DNA from: Planctomycetaceae bacterium | GTDB taxonomy: Bacteria > Planctomycetota > Planctomycetia > Pirellulales > Lacipirellulaceae | Reading direction: 5' to 3' | Assembly (NCBI GenBank): GCA_002702655.1 | Contig: PABB01000075.1 | Location: forward strand, 179,047-243,046 | DNA: 64,000 nucleotides | Position numbers and translations under genes: made by a program | Notes under the pieces: model-generated | The model's input: only the letters and a program-made list of their open reading frames with translations | Told to the model about the DNA's origin: nothing | Database searches by the model: none | Shown: positions 35,498 to 45,417 of the stretch, piece by piece | How positions within the stretch are numbered: position 1 is the stretch's first letter | Layout of the letters: every line of letters starts with the position of its first letter

Positions 35498-36130
35498 TCA
35501 GAAGCTTACCTTCGGTGCTTCGCTGATCTGCTCGCGGTCGAACTCCAGCAACTCAGCGTCCTGACCATGACCGAACATCCCCGCGAAGACGACCGGCGGA
35601 AACGACTGGCGGTACGTGTTATAGGCCGTGACCGCGTCGTTGTACGCCTGGCGGGCGAAGGAGACCTTGTTCTCCGTGGCCGTCAGCTCCTCGGTCAACT
35701 GGGCCATGTTTTGGTTGGCCTTCAGGTCGGGGTAGGCTTCCGACAGGGCAAACAGCCGCCCCAGCACGCCCGACAGGCCCTTCTCCGATTCGGCGAGCGC
35801 CTTCATCGCGGCCGGATCGCCCGGATTGGCGGCCGCGCCCTGCATAGCCCCCACGGCCTGGTTGCGCGCCGAGATCACCGCTTCGAGCGTTTCACGCTCG
35901 TGCTTCATGTAACCTTTGACCGTTTCGACCAAATTGGGAATCAGGTCGTAGCGGCGTTTGAGCTGCACTTCGATCTGTGAAAACGCATTCTCCAGTCGAT
36001 TGCGCAGCACGACCAGTCGGTTGAAAATGCCGACGCCGAACATGGCCAGCAGCAAAACCGCTCCGCCGATGACGATAAGGGTGATCCAGATTGCCGGCAA
36101 TGCGGCAAGCAACGGGAGTTCAGTCGACAC
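35498..36130 (-). CDS. lemA: LemA family protein
   Basis: This protein has 210 residues from a GTG at 36130, chosen because AAAGG lies seven bases upstream; GTG at 36172 would add 14 residues. One N-terminal helix (about 12-35) precedes a coiled, all-alpha domain with the LemA signature RLENAFSQIEVQLKRRYDLI and PNLVETVKGYMKHE, and the ending YNTYRQSFPPVVFAGMFG. The N-terminus is expected outside, and the domain in the cytoplasm. The gene pairs with the HtpX-like protease downstream. Confidence 0.93.
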   Translation of the reverse strand: MSTELPLLAALPAIWITLIVIGGAVLLLAMFGVGIFNRLVVLRNRLENAFSQIEVQLKRRYDLIPNLVETVKGYMKHERETLEAVISARNQAVGAMQGAAANPGDPAAMKALAESEKGLSGVLGRLFALSEAYPDLKANQNMAQLTEELTATENKVSFARQAYNDAVTAYNTYRQSFPPVVFAGMFGHGQDAELLEFDREQISEAPKVSF

Positions 36131-36217
36131 GGCAGAGCCTTTCGGTTCGAGGCGTAGATCGGAGTTCGTCACCCCGCATGCGATGTCAGGGCGCAGGCCG
36201 AGCTAGGAGCTATTCGC

Positions 36218-36796
36218 TCAGGCGTCGGGTTCCTTGGTCCGTTCGATATATTCTCCGGTGCGGGTGTCGACCCGCAACCAGTCGCCCTGGTTAATGAACA
36301 CCGGGGCCAGGATTTCCGCACCAGTTTCCAGGGTCACCGGCTTGGTCACATTGGTGGCCGTGTTGCCCTTGGCGCCGGGCTCGCAGTAGGTCACCTGCAG
36401 AATCACGTGGTTCGGGGGCGTGACGGCGATCGGCTGGTTGTTGAACACCATCAATTGGCAGTCCATGTTCTCCTTGAGAAACTTCGCACAGTCGCCAACC
36501 TGCTCCTCGGCCAGCTCGTACTGCTCGTAATCGTTGTTATTCATGAACACGAAGTTCTCGCCGTTGCGGTACAGATACTGCGCGGTGAACTCCGATACGT
36601 CGGCGCTCTCCAGGGTCTGCCCCGCGCGGTAGGTGCGGTCGACGACCGTGCCTCGCAGCAAGTTACGGAGCTTGCACTCGTACAGGGCCGTTCCCTTGCC
36701 CGGTTTGCGGAAGTTCATTTCGACCATTTGGTAGGGGACCCCGTCGATCTGAATCTTCAGCCCCTTCTTGAATTCGCTGGTGTTGTATGTGCCCAC
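36218..36796 (-). CDS. efp: Elongation factor P
   Basis: This is a 192-residue protein with the three EF-P domains. The start is a GTG at 36796, preceded by AGGA nine bases upstream; with this start the modified residue falls exactly at Lys34 in RKPGKGTA, as in E. coli, which supports it over 36859. EF-P relieves ribosome stalling at proline runs and is activated by beta-lysylation of this lysine. The epmB gene is divergent 146 bases away and epmA is at 50467, so the modification pathway is complete. Confidence 0.96.
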   Translation of the reverse strand: MGTYNTSEFKKGLKIQIDGVPYQMVEMNFRKPGKGTALYECKLRNLLRGTVVDRTYRAGQTLESADVSEFTAQYLYRNGENFVFMNNNDYEQYELAEEQVGDCAKFLKENMDCQLMVFNNQPIAVTPPNHVILQVTYCEPGAKGNTATNVTKPVTLETGAEILAPVFINQGDWLRVDTRTGEYIERTKEPDA

Positions 36797-36942
36797 GTCG
36801 CTGATTCCTGAACGTTGTGAAGTGCGGTCGCTTGGAAATCTGCCCGCCGCAGGGTTCAATGGACGAACGAGCCTGCTCGGCAGAGATGATCAGTTGGCAG
36901 AATTGAAATCAGAGCCCTTGCCGCCGGCCGGCGAGGCCCGAA

Positions 36943-38061
36943 ATGCCCGAATCCAGTATTTTAACGCCCCAGCAGCGACTTGTCCGCGCCGGTCAAAGCG
37001 AGGGGAACGAGGCCGCCGCGAAATCCATCGTCGGTCCCGAAGCCTCGCCCCATGACCCCGTTTTGTCGGGGCCGGCTCTCCGCGGCGCGTCGTGGCAGGC
37101 GGAGCTGCGGGAGGCCGTCCGTGATCCCAGCGAACTGTGCCGCCGGCTGGGGCTGCCAGCGAGCTTGGCGGCCGGGGCAGGCGACGCGGCGGCCGGGTTC
37201 CCAGTGTTCGTGCCGCCGGCGTATCTGGCGCGGATCGCCCCGGGCGACCCCCGCGATCCGCTGTTGCGACAGGTGCTGCCCGTGGCGGCCGAAGGGGAGC
37301 CGGTGGCCGGGTTTGGAGCCGATCCCGTGGGCGACGAAGTCGCGCGGCAGCAGCCGGGACTGCTCCAGAAATATTCCGGCCGGGCCTTGCTGGTGACAAC
37401 CGGGGCCTGTGCGGTCCATTGCCGGTACTGCTTTCGACGCCACTTTCCCTATGAAGAGTCGCCGCATGCCGACGCGGCATGGGAGCCGGCGCTCGCGGCG
37501 ATTGCGGCCGACGTGACGCTGCATGAAGTGATCCTTAGCGGGGGCGATCCGCTGATGCTGGTTGACCCGCGGTTGACGCGGCTGACCAAGCGAATCGCGG
37601 CGATTCCGCACGTCTCGCGCCTGCGGGTGCATACGCGGCTGCCAATCATGGTCCCGGCTCGCGTCACCGATGAACTGCTGGCGTGGCTGGCGGGCGGCCG
37701 GCTTTCGCCGGTGGTGGTGATTCATGCGAATCACGTCAACGAGATCGACGATGCGGTGGTCGCGGCGTTGGACCGGCTGCGACGCGCGGGCGTGGTGCTG
37801 TTGAACCAATCGGTGCTCCTGGCTGGCGTCAACGACTCGGTCGACGCCCTGTGCGACCTGAGCGAGCGGCTCGTCACGGCGGGGGTGACGCCGTACTATT
37901 TGCATCAACTCGACCGCGTGGCGGGGGCGGCGCACTTTGAGGTTCCCGAGGATCATGGCCGAGCGATCATCGACGACATGCAGCGCAGGTTGCCCGGGTA
38001 CATGGTTCCTCGCTACGTCCGCGAGGTCGCCGGGGCCGCCAGCAAAATGCCGATCGCGTGA
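36943..38061 (+). CDS. epmB: EF-P beta-lysylation protein EpmB (lysine 2,3-aminomutase family)
   Basis: This is a 372-residue radical-SAM enzyme. CAVHCRYCFRRHFPYE gives cluster ligands Cys156, Cys160 and Cys163. The PLP lysine is expected in SKMPIA at the C-terminus (Lys368). Members lacking the extra C-terminal domain of catabolic aminomutases, as here, are EpmB. It converts alpha-lysine to beta-lysine for attachment to EF-P by EpmA. The efp gene is divergent next to it. GAGG lies six bases before the ATG. Confidence 0.94.
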   Translation: MPESSILTPQQRLVRAGQSEGNEAAAKSIVGPEASPHDPVLSGPALRGASWQAELREAVRDPSELCRRLGLPASLAAGAGDAAAGFPVFVPPAYLARIAPGDPRDPLLRQVLPVAAEGEPVAGFGADPVGDEVARQQPGLLQKYSGRALLVTTGACAVHCRYCFRRHFPYEESPHADAAWEPALAAIAADVTLHEVILSGGDPLMLVDPRLTRLTKRIAAIPHVSRLRVHTRLPIMVPARVTDELLAWLAGGRLSPVVVIHANHVNEIDDAVVAALDRLRRAGVVLLNQSVLLAGVNDSVDALCDLSERLVTAGVTPYYLHQLDRVAGAAHFEVPEDHGRAIIDDMQRRLPGYMVPRYVREVAGAASKMPIA

Positions 38062-38076
38062 AGAACGTTCTACCGC

Positions 38077-39177
38077 ATGAGCCACCCCACGAATATCTTC
38101 GATCTCGCCGGCGTCGAGGGCCTGCGCAAGTCCTGGCGGCTTGATCCACAGGCCGTGCGGCAAGTGCGCACGTTGCTGCTGAAGCGCGGGCTCGGCGACG
38201 ACGAAGCGCTCGCCTGCGTGCCTGCCGAGCGGCGCGACGAGTTTGCCGAGCGAGTCGCCCTGCATGCTCTGACTCTCGATCGGCGATGTGATTCGGGGCT
38301 CGACGGCGCCACGAAGCTGCTGTTCCGCACTGCCGCCGGTATGCTGATCGAGTCCGTTGTGTTGCGGATCGCCACGGGCCGCACCACGCTGTGCGTCTCC
38401 AGCCAGGTAGGTTGTGCCGCGGCGTGCGACTTTTGCGCGACTGGCAAGATGGGGATCGCCCAGAATCTGTCGGCCGCGGAGATCCTCGACCAACTGGTGC
38501 AGGCCAAGCAGTTGCTCGCCCCCGAAGGACGCACGGTCCGCAACCTGGTGTTCATGGGCATGGGCGAGCCGTTTCATAACGAAGAGAATCTGTACGCCGT
38601 GCTGACCGCGCTCACGGCGCCGGAGTTGTTTCATCACCCGGCGAGCCGCGTGCTGGTCTCCACCGTCGGATTGCCCGAGGCGATGCTGCGCTGCGTTCGG
38701 CGATTCCCCGGCGTCAATCTGGCGCTCAGCCTGCACAGCGTCCGGCAGGAGACGCGCGCGCGGATCATCCCGCTGGCCAAGAAGCATTCTCTGGACGAAC
38801 TGCGTCGCGTGGTGCGCGAGGCGAATCGCATTCAAGCCGTCGACCGCAGCAGCGGACCAACGCTGATGTTGGAGTACCTGATGCTCGCCGGGGTGAACGA
38901 CTCGCTGGAAGAAGCGCGCGAGTTCGCCGCATGGTGCGAGGGGCTGGCCGTGCACGTGAACCTGATCCCGTTCAACCCGATTGACGACGCCCCGCACCTC
39001 GCCGCAACGCCGCGGCCGCAGCGCGAGGCGTTTGCGGCCGTGCTCAAGGCAGCAGGCTTGCCGACGACAATCCGGTACAGCCTGGGGGCCGACGTGGCCG
39101 CCGCGTGCGGACAGCTTGTGCGGCGCGAGAACCGCGCCCGGGCGATGGCGACCAACGCGGCTCTCCGCGAACTCTGA
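38077..39177 (+). CDS. rlmN: RlmN-family 23S rRNA/tRNA adenine C2-methyltransferase
   Basis: This is a 366-residue radical-SAM methyltransferase. VGCAAACDFCATG supplies Cys113, Cys117 and Cys120, and Cys344 in AACGQL is the C-terminal mechanistic cysteine. FMGMGEP and ALSLHSVRQ are also typical. RlmN methylates A2503 of 23S rRNA and A37 of some tRNAs; Cfr relatives methylate C8, but the housekeeping context (next to efp/epmB) favours RlmN. It follows epmB by 15 bases, so cotranscription is likely. Confidence 0.9.
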   Translation: MSHPTNIFDLAGVEGLRKSWRLDPQAVRQVRTLLLKRGLGDDEALACVPAERRDEFAERVALHALTLDRRCDSGLDGATKLLFRTAAGMLIESVVLRIATGRTTLCVSSQVGCAAACDFCATGKMGIAQNLSAAEILDQLVQAKQLLAPEGRTVRNLVFMGMGEPFHNEENLYAVLTALTAPELFHHPASRVLVSTVGLPEAMLRCVRRFPGVNLALSLHSVRQETRARIIPLAKKHSLDELRRVVREANRIQAVDRSSGPTLMLEYLMLAGVNDSLEEAREFAAWCEGLAVHVNLIPFNPIDDAPHLAATPRPQREAFAAVLKAAGLPTTIRYSLGADVAAACGQLVRRENRARAMATNAALREL

Positions 39178-39192
39178 TCCACAGCGCCGCAC

Positions 39193-39732
39193 ATGTTGCA
39201 GCTCGATCGCCAGCTCGACCGGCGCATCCTGGTAGTCGGCAACAGTGCGGCTGGAAAGACGACCCTGGCGCGTGACCTGGCTGCTCGGTGGGGCTATTCG
39301 CACGTGGAACTGGACTCGCTGTACTGGGGGCCGAACTGGCAACCGGCTGCGGAGGATGAGTTTCGCACTCGCGTTGCCGCGGCGGTGGCCGGCGACTCCT
39401 GGATTGTCGACGGCAACTATTTCACGGTCCGCGAACTGACCTGGCCGCGCGCGACGGCGCTCGTGTGGCTCAACTACTCGTTGCCCGTGGTGCTGCGACG
39501 CGGGATCGCACGCAGCGTCCGCAGGGTGCTGTCTCGCCAGGAACTGTTTGGCGGCAACCGCGAGTCGTGGCGCCAGATGCTCAGTGGCGACGACATCCCC
39601 GCGTGGATCGTGCGAATGCATTGGCGCAGGCGCGCGGAGATTCGGTCTCTGCTCAAGCGGCCGGAGTGTCAACATTTGCGGCTATTTGAGTGCGCGAGCC
39701 CTGCGGACGCACAGCGGCTTCTACGTGCTTGA
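39193..39732 (+). CDS. P-loop nucleotide kinase-like protein
   Basis: This is a 179-residue protein with Walker A GNSAAGKT (residues 16-23), HVELDSLYW and WIVDGNY, the pattern of small AAA/adenylate-kinase-like proteins sometimes called topology-modulation or FlaR-type. A lid with several arginines follows (RRGIARSVRRVLSR). It begins 15 bases after rlmN. The substrate is unknown; small-molecule or nucleic-acid phosphorylation is possible. Confidence 0.8.
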   Translation: MLQLDRQLDRRILVVGNSAAGKTTLARDLAARWGYSHVELDSLYWGPNWQPAAEDEFRTRVAAAVAGDSWIVDGNYFTVRELTWPRATALVWLNYSLPVVLRRGIARSVRRVLSRQELFGGNRESWRQMLSGDDIPAWIVRMHWRRRAEIRSLLKRPECQHLRLFECASPADAQRLLRA

Positions 39733-39834
39733 CCAGCGAGATTTGTTGCCGGAGTTGATATTCGAGCGGAATGGGAGTCTGATGAACGGTCGGCGCCAAG
39801 TATTCTCAGATTGCCCCAGGTAAGGAGCACTGTC

Positions 39835-40950
39835 ATGAAGGGTCTGCTTCGAATTGTCGCTGTTGCCGTCCTGGCGGGATTCGGTGGGGTGACTTTCGGC
39901 GCCGCCGCTGTCCCGCCTGGCGAGAACGAAGAACCGTCGCCCGCTGTAGCGGCGATGCAACGGGCCGCCAGCGAAATAGAAGATTGGCGCAAGGCGATCG
40001 ACGACGGCGCCGAGCTGGACGAGAAGGAACTCGCGGAGCTGAGCCGCGCGGCCCAGCGCATCTACGGCAATCTGGAAGACATCGCTCGCGCAGCACGGCG
40101 AAATCGCACCGAGCAATTGCAGCAGGAACATGCCCAGCGCATGACCAAACGCGAGCAGGCCCAAACGTGGGTCGACGCGATGCGAGCGCTGGGCCCGGAA
40201 GCCCGACAGAATCGGGATGAAGCGGTAGCGGCCATGCGGGCCGCGTTGGAGTCTGGCGACGAGGCCCAGCAGCTTGCGGCGCTCGAAGCGCTCAGCCAAC
40301 TGGGCGACGTCAATTACGACAAGGCGTCGTTTCGTCCGCTGATTGTGCCGATTGTCAAGGAGGCCGAGAGCGGCCCGATGATCGTGTCGGCCTGCTATGC
40401 CTTGTTCAACACCGATTCGAAACCCGGGGACCTGGCGTTGGTGCAGTCGACGTGGCAGCGACGGACCCCGCTGGTGGACAACTCGATTTCGCATCTGTTG
40501 AGGATGTACGGCGAGGGCATCATTGCCGGCCGCTCGGAAGAGATTGTGTTGCAACTGCTGGCCGACGACGATGCGGGCATCCGCCGCGAATGCCTGCGGG
40601 GCCTGTGGGGCGCCGAGGTCAGCGGCGATCTCGCTGCGCGCGTGGTCGAACTGGCCGATGACCCCGAGTCGCAGCACGACGCGATTTACTTCGGCCTGTC
40701 GACGTTCAAGCCCAAGAACGAGGCGGTCGTCGACAAGCTCATCGAAACGCTCGCGGTCAGCGATCACAACGACTGGGGCCGGGCCCTGTGGGGGCTGGGC
40801 TACGGGGTGCCCGAGGGACTCCAACCGAAAGTCGCCGAGGCGCTGGCCGACATGTACGTGGCCCGCAGCGACCCCCGCACGCGGCAAACGTGCCGCGACC
40901 TGATCAAACGCTACGCGGGCGAAGAAGCGGCGGCCGCGTTGCCGCAATAG
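39835..40950 (+). CDS. Exported HEAT-repeat-like protein
   Basis: This 371-residue protein starts at the ATG at 39835 with GGAG eight bases upstream. A signal peptide ends near TFGAAAVPP. A coiled segment (about 40-125) is followed by helical repeats of about 35-40 residues resembling HEAT units, for example EAVAAMRAALESGDEAQQLAALEALSQL (split across residues about 130-160) and GIRRECLRGLWGAEVSGD. It probably binds proteins outside the cytoplasm. No partner is evident. Confidence 0.7.
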   Translation: MKGLLRIVAVAVLAGFGGVTFGAAAVPPGENEEPSPAVAAMQRAASEIEDWRKAIDDGAELDEKELAELSRAAQRIYGNLEDIARAARRNRTEQLQQEHAQRMTKREQAQTWVDAMRALGPEARQNRDEAVAAMRAALESGDEAQQLAALEALSQLGDVNYDKASFRPLIVPIVKEAESGPMIVSACYALFNTDSKPGDLALVQSTWQRRTPLVDNSISHLLRMYGEGIIAGRSEEIVLQLLADDDAGIRRECLRGLWGAEVSGDLAARVVELADDPESQHDAIYFGLSTFKPKNEAVVDKLIETLAVSDHNDWGRALWGLGYGVPEGLQPKVAEALADMYVARSDPRTRQTCRDLIKRYAGEEAAAALPQ

Positions 40951-40987
40951 ACACGAAGTCGGCGCGGCCACACGGCGGCGAGCGACT

Positions 40988-41923
40988 TCACTCCCCCAGC
41001 AGCGTCTTCTGCCGCCGGTCGCCCGCCTTGCGCTTGTTTCGCGCTTCGAGAGTCACGCCGTTGGCCGTGTTGGGGCTGCTGGAGAGCGGGTCGGCGGGGC
41101 CGTCCAGCGGGTCGCCGCTGCGGATGCTCTCCAGCCGCTCGGTGGCGTAGCGGGCGTAGTCCTCCGACAGCTCGGTTCCCAGGAACTTGCGGCCCAGTTT
41201 CTTGGCGACAGCCAGCGTCGTGCCGCTGCCGGTGAACGGGTCGAACACCGTGTCCCCCTCGTTGCTGCTGACCCGGATGATGCGGCCCAGCAACTGCTCG
41301 GGCATCTGACAGCCATGAAAGCCCTGTCGCTCCTTGAACGTGCCGGCCACGCGGCTGAAGTACCAGGTGTCCTCCATCGTCTGGAACGACTCGGGAGCAT
41401 CCTGCGGCCGCAGCACCCAGGTGTCGTCAGGCAGGCGACCCTTGGGATTGGCGCGGCTGTCGCCGTAAACCAGCGCCCGCGCCGAGGGCACGCGGACCGC
41501 TGGGTCTTCGGCGTTGAACGTGAACTCTTTCTCGTTCTTGATGAACTGAAACAGGTGGGCGTGCGAGCGATTGAACTTGCGCGTGCAGTTGACCCCAAAC
41601 GTGTAGTACCACACGATCCAACTGCGCATGATGAAGCGGTCGGGAATCTGCCGGGTGGCGATCCACTTCAACTCGGCCGCGTACTCGTCGCCGATCGCCA
41701 GCCAAAACGTGCCGGTTGGCTTGAGGATGCGGTGCAGTTGCTCAATCCACGCGGCGCACCAGTCGAGGTAGTCCTGGTCGTCCTGGCGGTCGTGGTATTT
41801 GTCGTACTTGTAGCCGATATTGAACGGCGGGTCGGCAAACGCCAAATCGACCGAGCCGTCGGCAATCTTGGGCAGCAGCTGCAGGCAATCGCCTTGGTGG
41901 ATCTTTCCGTCTCGTAACGACAT
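40988..41923 (-). CDS. Orphan site-specific DNA methyltransferase (N4-cytosine or N6-adenine)
   Basis: This protein has 311 residues from the ATG at 41923; a TTG at 41932 is in frame. Motif [10 protein letters not shown] near residues 31-38 comes before motif [12 protein letters not shown] near 224, so it has the beta-class order, as in CcrM and many restriction-linked enzymes. The target-recognition region between contains [16 protein letters not shown] basic C-terminal tail ([13 protein letters not shown]) may aid DNA binding. No restriction endonuclease or Vsr gene is adjacent, so an epigenetic role is possible. The recognition site cannot be read from sequence. Confidence 0.9.
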   Translation of the reverse strand: MSLRDGKIHQGDCLQLLPKIADGSVDLAFADPPFNIGYKYDKYHDRQDDQDYLDWCAAWIEQLHRILKPTGTFWLAIGDEYAAELKWIATRQIPDRFIMRSWIVWYYTFGVNCTRKFNRSHAHLFQFIKNEKEFTFNAEDPAVRVPSARALVYGDSRANPKGRLPDDTWVLRPQDAPESFQTMEDTWYFSRVAGTFKERQGFHGCQMPEQLLGRIIRVSSNEGDTVFDPFTGSGTTLAVAKKLGRKFLGTELSEDYARYATERLESIRSGDPLDGPADPLSSSPNTANGVTLEARNKRKAGDRRQKTLLGE

Positions 41924-42178
41924 AGCTATCAAGCCCGCTAAAAAGCTTCGTGCGTGGGGGCATCGTGGCCCTTAGAATACCGCTGTGCTAGCATCGGCTG
42001 TATTGTGGGCGCATGTTCACTAATTTAGCGCAGCCGCCAAACGTCTGCAACAGTCTGGTCAGCGACTGGAAAAATTGGGCGAATATAACTCTCGCGCATC
42101 TTGCATCGAGCTGGGTTGGCGCCCACTTTGCATTTTCAACTCGCCCTGAAGCCCTCACCCTCGCGGCTCTCCGTCCTC

Positions 42179-43006
42179 ATGAAATATGCTCTCTGCAACG
42201 AGATGTTTGGCGAAACGCCCTTTCCCGAGGCCTTCGCCACCATGCACCGTCTGGGCTACACCGGCGTGGAAATCGCCCCTTTCACGCTGAATCCGGGCGC
42301 CGACGCGGTCGACGTGCGCGATGTGCCGGCGGAGCGACGGCGGGAGGTGCGCTCCCAGGCGGCCGATGCGGGGTTGGAAGTCGTGGGGCTCCACTGGCTG
42401 CTGGCCAAGACACTTGGCTTCTATTTGACCAGTCCCAACGATGCCGTGCGGGCCTCCACGGCGGAGTATCTCAAGGCGCTGGCACAGCTTTGCGGCGACC
42501 TGGGCGGCAAGATTATGGTGCTCGGCTCGCCCCAGCAACGCAATTTGCTGCCCGGCGTCGGTTACGAAGAGGCGGAAGCCTACGCTGCCGAGGTGCTGCG
42601 AGCCGCGATGCCGGCGTGTGCCGACAACGACGTGACGATCGCGCTGGAACCGCTCGGCCCGGCCGAAGGCGACTTTATGCTGACTGCCGAGAGTGCCATC
42701 GAATTGGCCAAGCAGGTGGACTCGCCGCACTGCAAGCTGCACCTGGACGTCAAGGCGATGGCCAGCGAGAAGTGGCCGATCGACGCGATCATTCGCCAAA
42801 GCCGCGACTGGCTCGTCCATTTTCACGCGAACGACCCCAATCTGCTGGGGCCGGGCATGGGCGAGGTGGGATATGGCCCCATCTTCGCCGCGCTGCGGCA
42901 GATTGGCTACGACGGTTGGGTATCCGTCGAGGTGTTTAAGTACGAGCCGAGCCCGGAAGAGATTGCCCGCGAGAGCATCGAGTACATGCAGCGGGTTCTG
43001 AATTAA
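42179..43006 (+). CDS. Sugar phosphate isomerase/epimerase (xylose-isomerase-like TIM barrel)
   Basis: This 275-residue protein fits the AP-endonuclease-2/IolE-type TIM barrel. LEPLGP at about residue 160 and LHLDVKAM, HFHANDPN and GWVSVEVF hold the expected Glu, Asp, His and Glu metal ligands. It starts at 42179 rather than 42101, because the first barrel strand KYALCNEMF then begins the protein. These enzymes interconvert sugars or inositols and are common in planctomycetes. There is no signal peptide, so it is cytoplasmic. Confidence 0.88.
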   Translation: MKYALCNEMFGETPFPEAFATMHRLGYTGVEIAPFTLNPGADAVDVRDVPAERRREVRSQAADAGLEVVGLHWLLAKTLGFYLTSPNDAVRASTAEYLKALAQLCGDLGGKIMVLGSPQQRNLLPGVGYEEAEAYAAEVLRAAMPACADNDVTIALEPLGPAEGDFMLTAESAIELAKQVDSPHCKLHLDVKAMASEKWPIDAIIRQSRDWLVHFHANDPNLLGPGMGEVGYGPIFAALRQIGYDGWVSVEVFKYEPSPEEIARESIEYMQRVLN

Positions 43007-43028
43007 GCGGCGGTTTCGTATCGCAGCC

Positions 43029-43427
43029 TTAGGATGATGCTCGTAACTCGGCCAAGGCGTGCGCTCCGCCGACCAGCCGATCCCAATTCTCTTGGATGTA
43101 TTCCGGCGGGCCGCCGACTTGGGCCATCACCGTGGCGGCCAACTCCGTGGGGACCATTTCGATGGCGTCCCAGGGGCAGACCTTCAGGTCGTACGGATTG
43201 GTCTTCTTGCCGGGGATGTGGACGCACACCTCGCAGCCGACGCAGCGGTCCAGGTCGATCTCGCACCACTGTTGCGTTCCCTTCACCACGCCGCGGTCGA
43301 TCTTGCGCAGCTCGATGCAGTCAACGGGGCAGACCTCAAGACACGACTCGCAGCCGGTGCAGTTGTCGGCGTTGATGATCGCCAGTTCCTTGGGAACTTT
43401 CTTGCGGGGAGCTTGCTTCTTGGCCAT
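43029..43427 (-). CDS. 4Fe-4S ferredoxin with an insertion in the second cluster motif
   Basis: This is a 132-residue protein. The first motif is standard: Cys23, Cys26, Cys29 and Cys33 in CTGCESCLEVCP. The second has Cys62, Cys65 and Cys68, then a run of 15 residues before Cys84 in VCPWDAIEM; a normal motif has three. Cys55 is an extra cysteine. The last 45 residues (ELAATVMAQVGGPPEYIQENW and onward) are not ferredoxin-like. It probably carries two clusters in cytoplasmic electron transfer, possibly with altered potential. The ATG at 43427 is preferred. Confidence 0.85.
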   Translation of the reverse strand: MAKKQAPRKKVPKELAIINADNCTGCESCLEVCPVDCIELRKIDRGVVKGTQQWCEIDLDRCVGCEVCVHIPGKKTNPYDLKVCPWDAIEMVPTELAATVMAQVGGPPEYIQENWDRLVGGAHALAELRASS

Positions 43428-43842
43428 GGCAGGTCGCAATCGGAGCGAGAGGGGGCGAACGCCTGAATTCAGGCGCGTTTTCCCAGGGGCGGTAGCGGTA
43501 GGCGGTGCGATTCCCAGGGCAGGCCGAGCGGAGGCCGGCGGCGACCCTCCCGCGGCCGCGGCAACGGCGGCGGGACTTCGTGAAATCTGTCACAATCTTA
43601 ACTTCCCATCGACCGCCAGCCAAGTCGAGCGCCAGTCGAAATGAGGGCGTCCGTCCCGCTGTCCAGGGAGCGAGGGTCCGCGTTTTCTCGGGTTTTTCCG
43701 CGTGATTTTAGCGCTCGCGACCAATCTGTCGTCGGTTAGACTCGAACCTACTGCCGGCCAGTTCGGCAGCCTCATCGATTGGCCGCCTGCCGTGGCGCCG
43801 CCTGTTCTCTCGCCTCTTTGTTGCTCTCTGGGGATCGCACCG
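43428..43842. other. Divergent intergenic region, about 415 bases, no gene seen
   Basis: The region separates the ferredoxin from the arabinofuranosidase gene. Open frames crossing it (for example 43702 onward) are upstream extensions without coding character. I find no tRNA, repeat element or clear promoter. Regulatory sites for both genes are presumably here. Confidence 0.4.
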
Positions 43843-45417
43843 ATGACTCGTCGCCATTTGGCCGTCGCCCGCCATTTCGTCTGGACCCTCGCTCTGACTC
43901 TTTCGCTGGCGTGTCTCGCCACCGCGCGGGGGGCCGAGACGCTGACGGCAACCGGCTCCATTCGCGGTGATCAACCGGGCGGGCAGATCAGTCGGCACCT
44001 GTACGGACACTTCGCCGAGCACCTGGGGCGCTGCATTTACGACGGCATCTGGGTCGGCGACGACTCGGACATTCCCAACACCCGCGGCATTCGCAACGAC
44101 ATCGTCGAAGCGCTGCGGGCGATCGACATTCCCAACCTTCGTTGGCCCGGCGGATGCTATGCCGACAACTACCACTGGCGGGACGGCATCGGGCCCCGCG
44201 ATCAGCGGCCCAAGACGATCAATACGTTCTGGGGCGACGTCATCGACACGAATGCATTTGGCACCCACGAGTTTCTCGACCTGTGCGAGTTGATCGGCGC
44301 CGAGCCGTACATCGCCGGCAACGTCGGCAGCGGGACGCCGCAAGAAATGCGCGACTGGATCGAGTACATGACCTTCGACGGCGACAGCACGTTGGCCAAT
44401 TTGCGTCGCGAGAACGGTCGCGAGGAGCCGTGGAAGATCCCCTACTTTGGCGTGGGCAACGAGAACTGGGGCTGTGGCGGCAACATGCGACCTGAGTACT
44501 ACGCCGACCTGTATCGTCGATACGCTTCTTACTGCAACAACTACTCAGGCAATCGGTTGCGGCGCGTGGCGTGCGGCCCCGGCGGCGAAGACACCAACTG
44601 GACCCGCGTCGTCATGGAGCGCGCCGGCAATCGCATGCAGGCCCTCTCGCAGCACTACTACACGTTGGCCGCCCCCTGGAGCGACAAACGCCCCGCAACC
44701 GGGTTCGACGAAGAAGCCTGGTTCGCGATCCTTCGTGACTGTCTGAAGATGGAAGACCGGATCGCCGAGACCGAGGCGATCATGAACGAACTGGATCCCC
44801 GCGGGCGCGTGAAACTGTACGTTGACGAATGGGGCACGTGGTACCGGGGCGAGCCAGGTTCCAACCCGGCCTTTCTCTATCAGCAAAACTCACTGCGCGA
44901 CGCTTTGGTGGCTGCCCTGACGTTTCACGTTTTTCACGAGCACACCGATCGCGTGAAGATGGCCAACATCGCCCAGACGGTCAACGTGTTGCAGGCGATG
45001 ATCCTGACCGAGGGCGAGCGGATGGTGCTCACGCCCACCTACCACGTATTTGAGATGTACAAGGTGCATCACGACTCCACGCGGCTGCCGGTCGAACTCG
45101 AGTCGCCCGAGTACGCGCACGACGGCGAGGGGATTCCTGCGGTCAGCGTGTCCGCGTCGCGCAAGGGCCAGGTCGTGCATGTTTCGCTGGCCAACACGCA
45201 TGCCACGAATGATGTTAGCGTGTCGCTTACGCTGCCGGGCGTGGATGCTAGCAGCGTCACAGGACGCGTGTTGACGGCCGACGAGTTGGACGCCCACAAC
45301 ACGTTCGACCAGCCGGAGCAGGTGCAACCGGCGGAGTTCAGCGGGGCGAAACTCGCCGACGACAAGCTGGAGGTCAAGTTGCCGCCGCGGTCGGTGGTGG
45401 TGCTCGAACTGAAATGA
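43843..45417 (+). CDS. Exported alpha-L-arabinofuranosidase, glycoside hydrolase family 51
   Basis: This 524-residue protein has a signal peptide ending near TARGA. The GH51 barrel has [17 protein letters not shown] and [14 protein letters not shown]. The acid/base is Glu207 in [11 protein letters not shown] and the nucleophile is Glu329 in [11 protein letters not shown]-terminal beta domain follows from about residue 420. It releases arabinose from arabinan or arabinoxylan side chains; export suggests action in the periplasm or outside. The start at 43843 has GGGGA upstream. It may be part of plant or algal polysaccharide use. Confidence 0.93.
   Translation: MTRRHLAVARHFVWTLALTLSLACLATARGAETLTATGSIRGDQPGGQISRHLYGHFAEHLGRCIYDGIWVGDDSDIPNTRGIRNDIVEALRAIDIPNLRWPGGCYADNYHWRDGIGPRDQRPKTINTFWGDVIDTNAFGTHEFLDLCELIGAEPYIAGNVGSGTPQEMRDWIEYMTFDGDSTLANLRRENGREEPWKIPYFGVGNENWGCGGNMRPEYYADLYRRYASYCNNYSGNRLRRVACGPGGEDTNWTRVVMERAGNRMQALSQHYYTLAAPWSDKRPATGFDEEAWFAILRDCLKMEDRIAETEAIMNELDPRGRVKLYVDEWGTWYRGEPGSNPAFLYQQNSLRDALVAALTFHVFHEHTDRVKMANIAQTVNVLQAMILTEGERMVLTPTYHVFEMYKVHHDSTRLPVELESPEYAHDGEGIPAVSVSASRKGQVVHVSLANTHATNDVSVSLTLPGVDASSVTGRVLTADELDAHNTFDQPEQVQPAEFSGAKLADDKLEVKLPPRSVVVLELK

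Noticed and set aside
36961-39675. 904-residue minus-strand frame
   Set aside because: It overlaps epmB, rlmN and the P-loop kinase genes entirely; no domain is recognisable and His/Arg/Gln content is typical of antisense frames.
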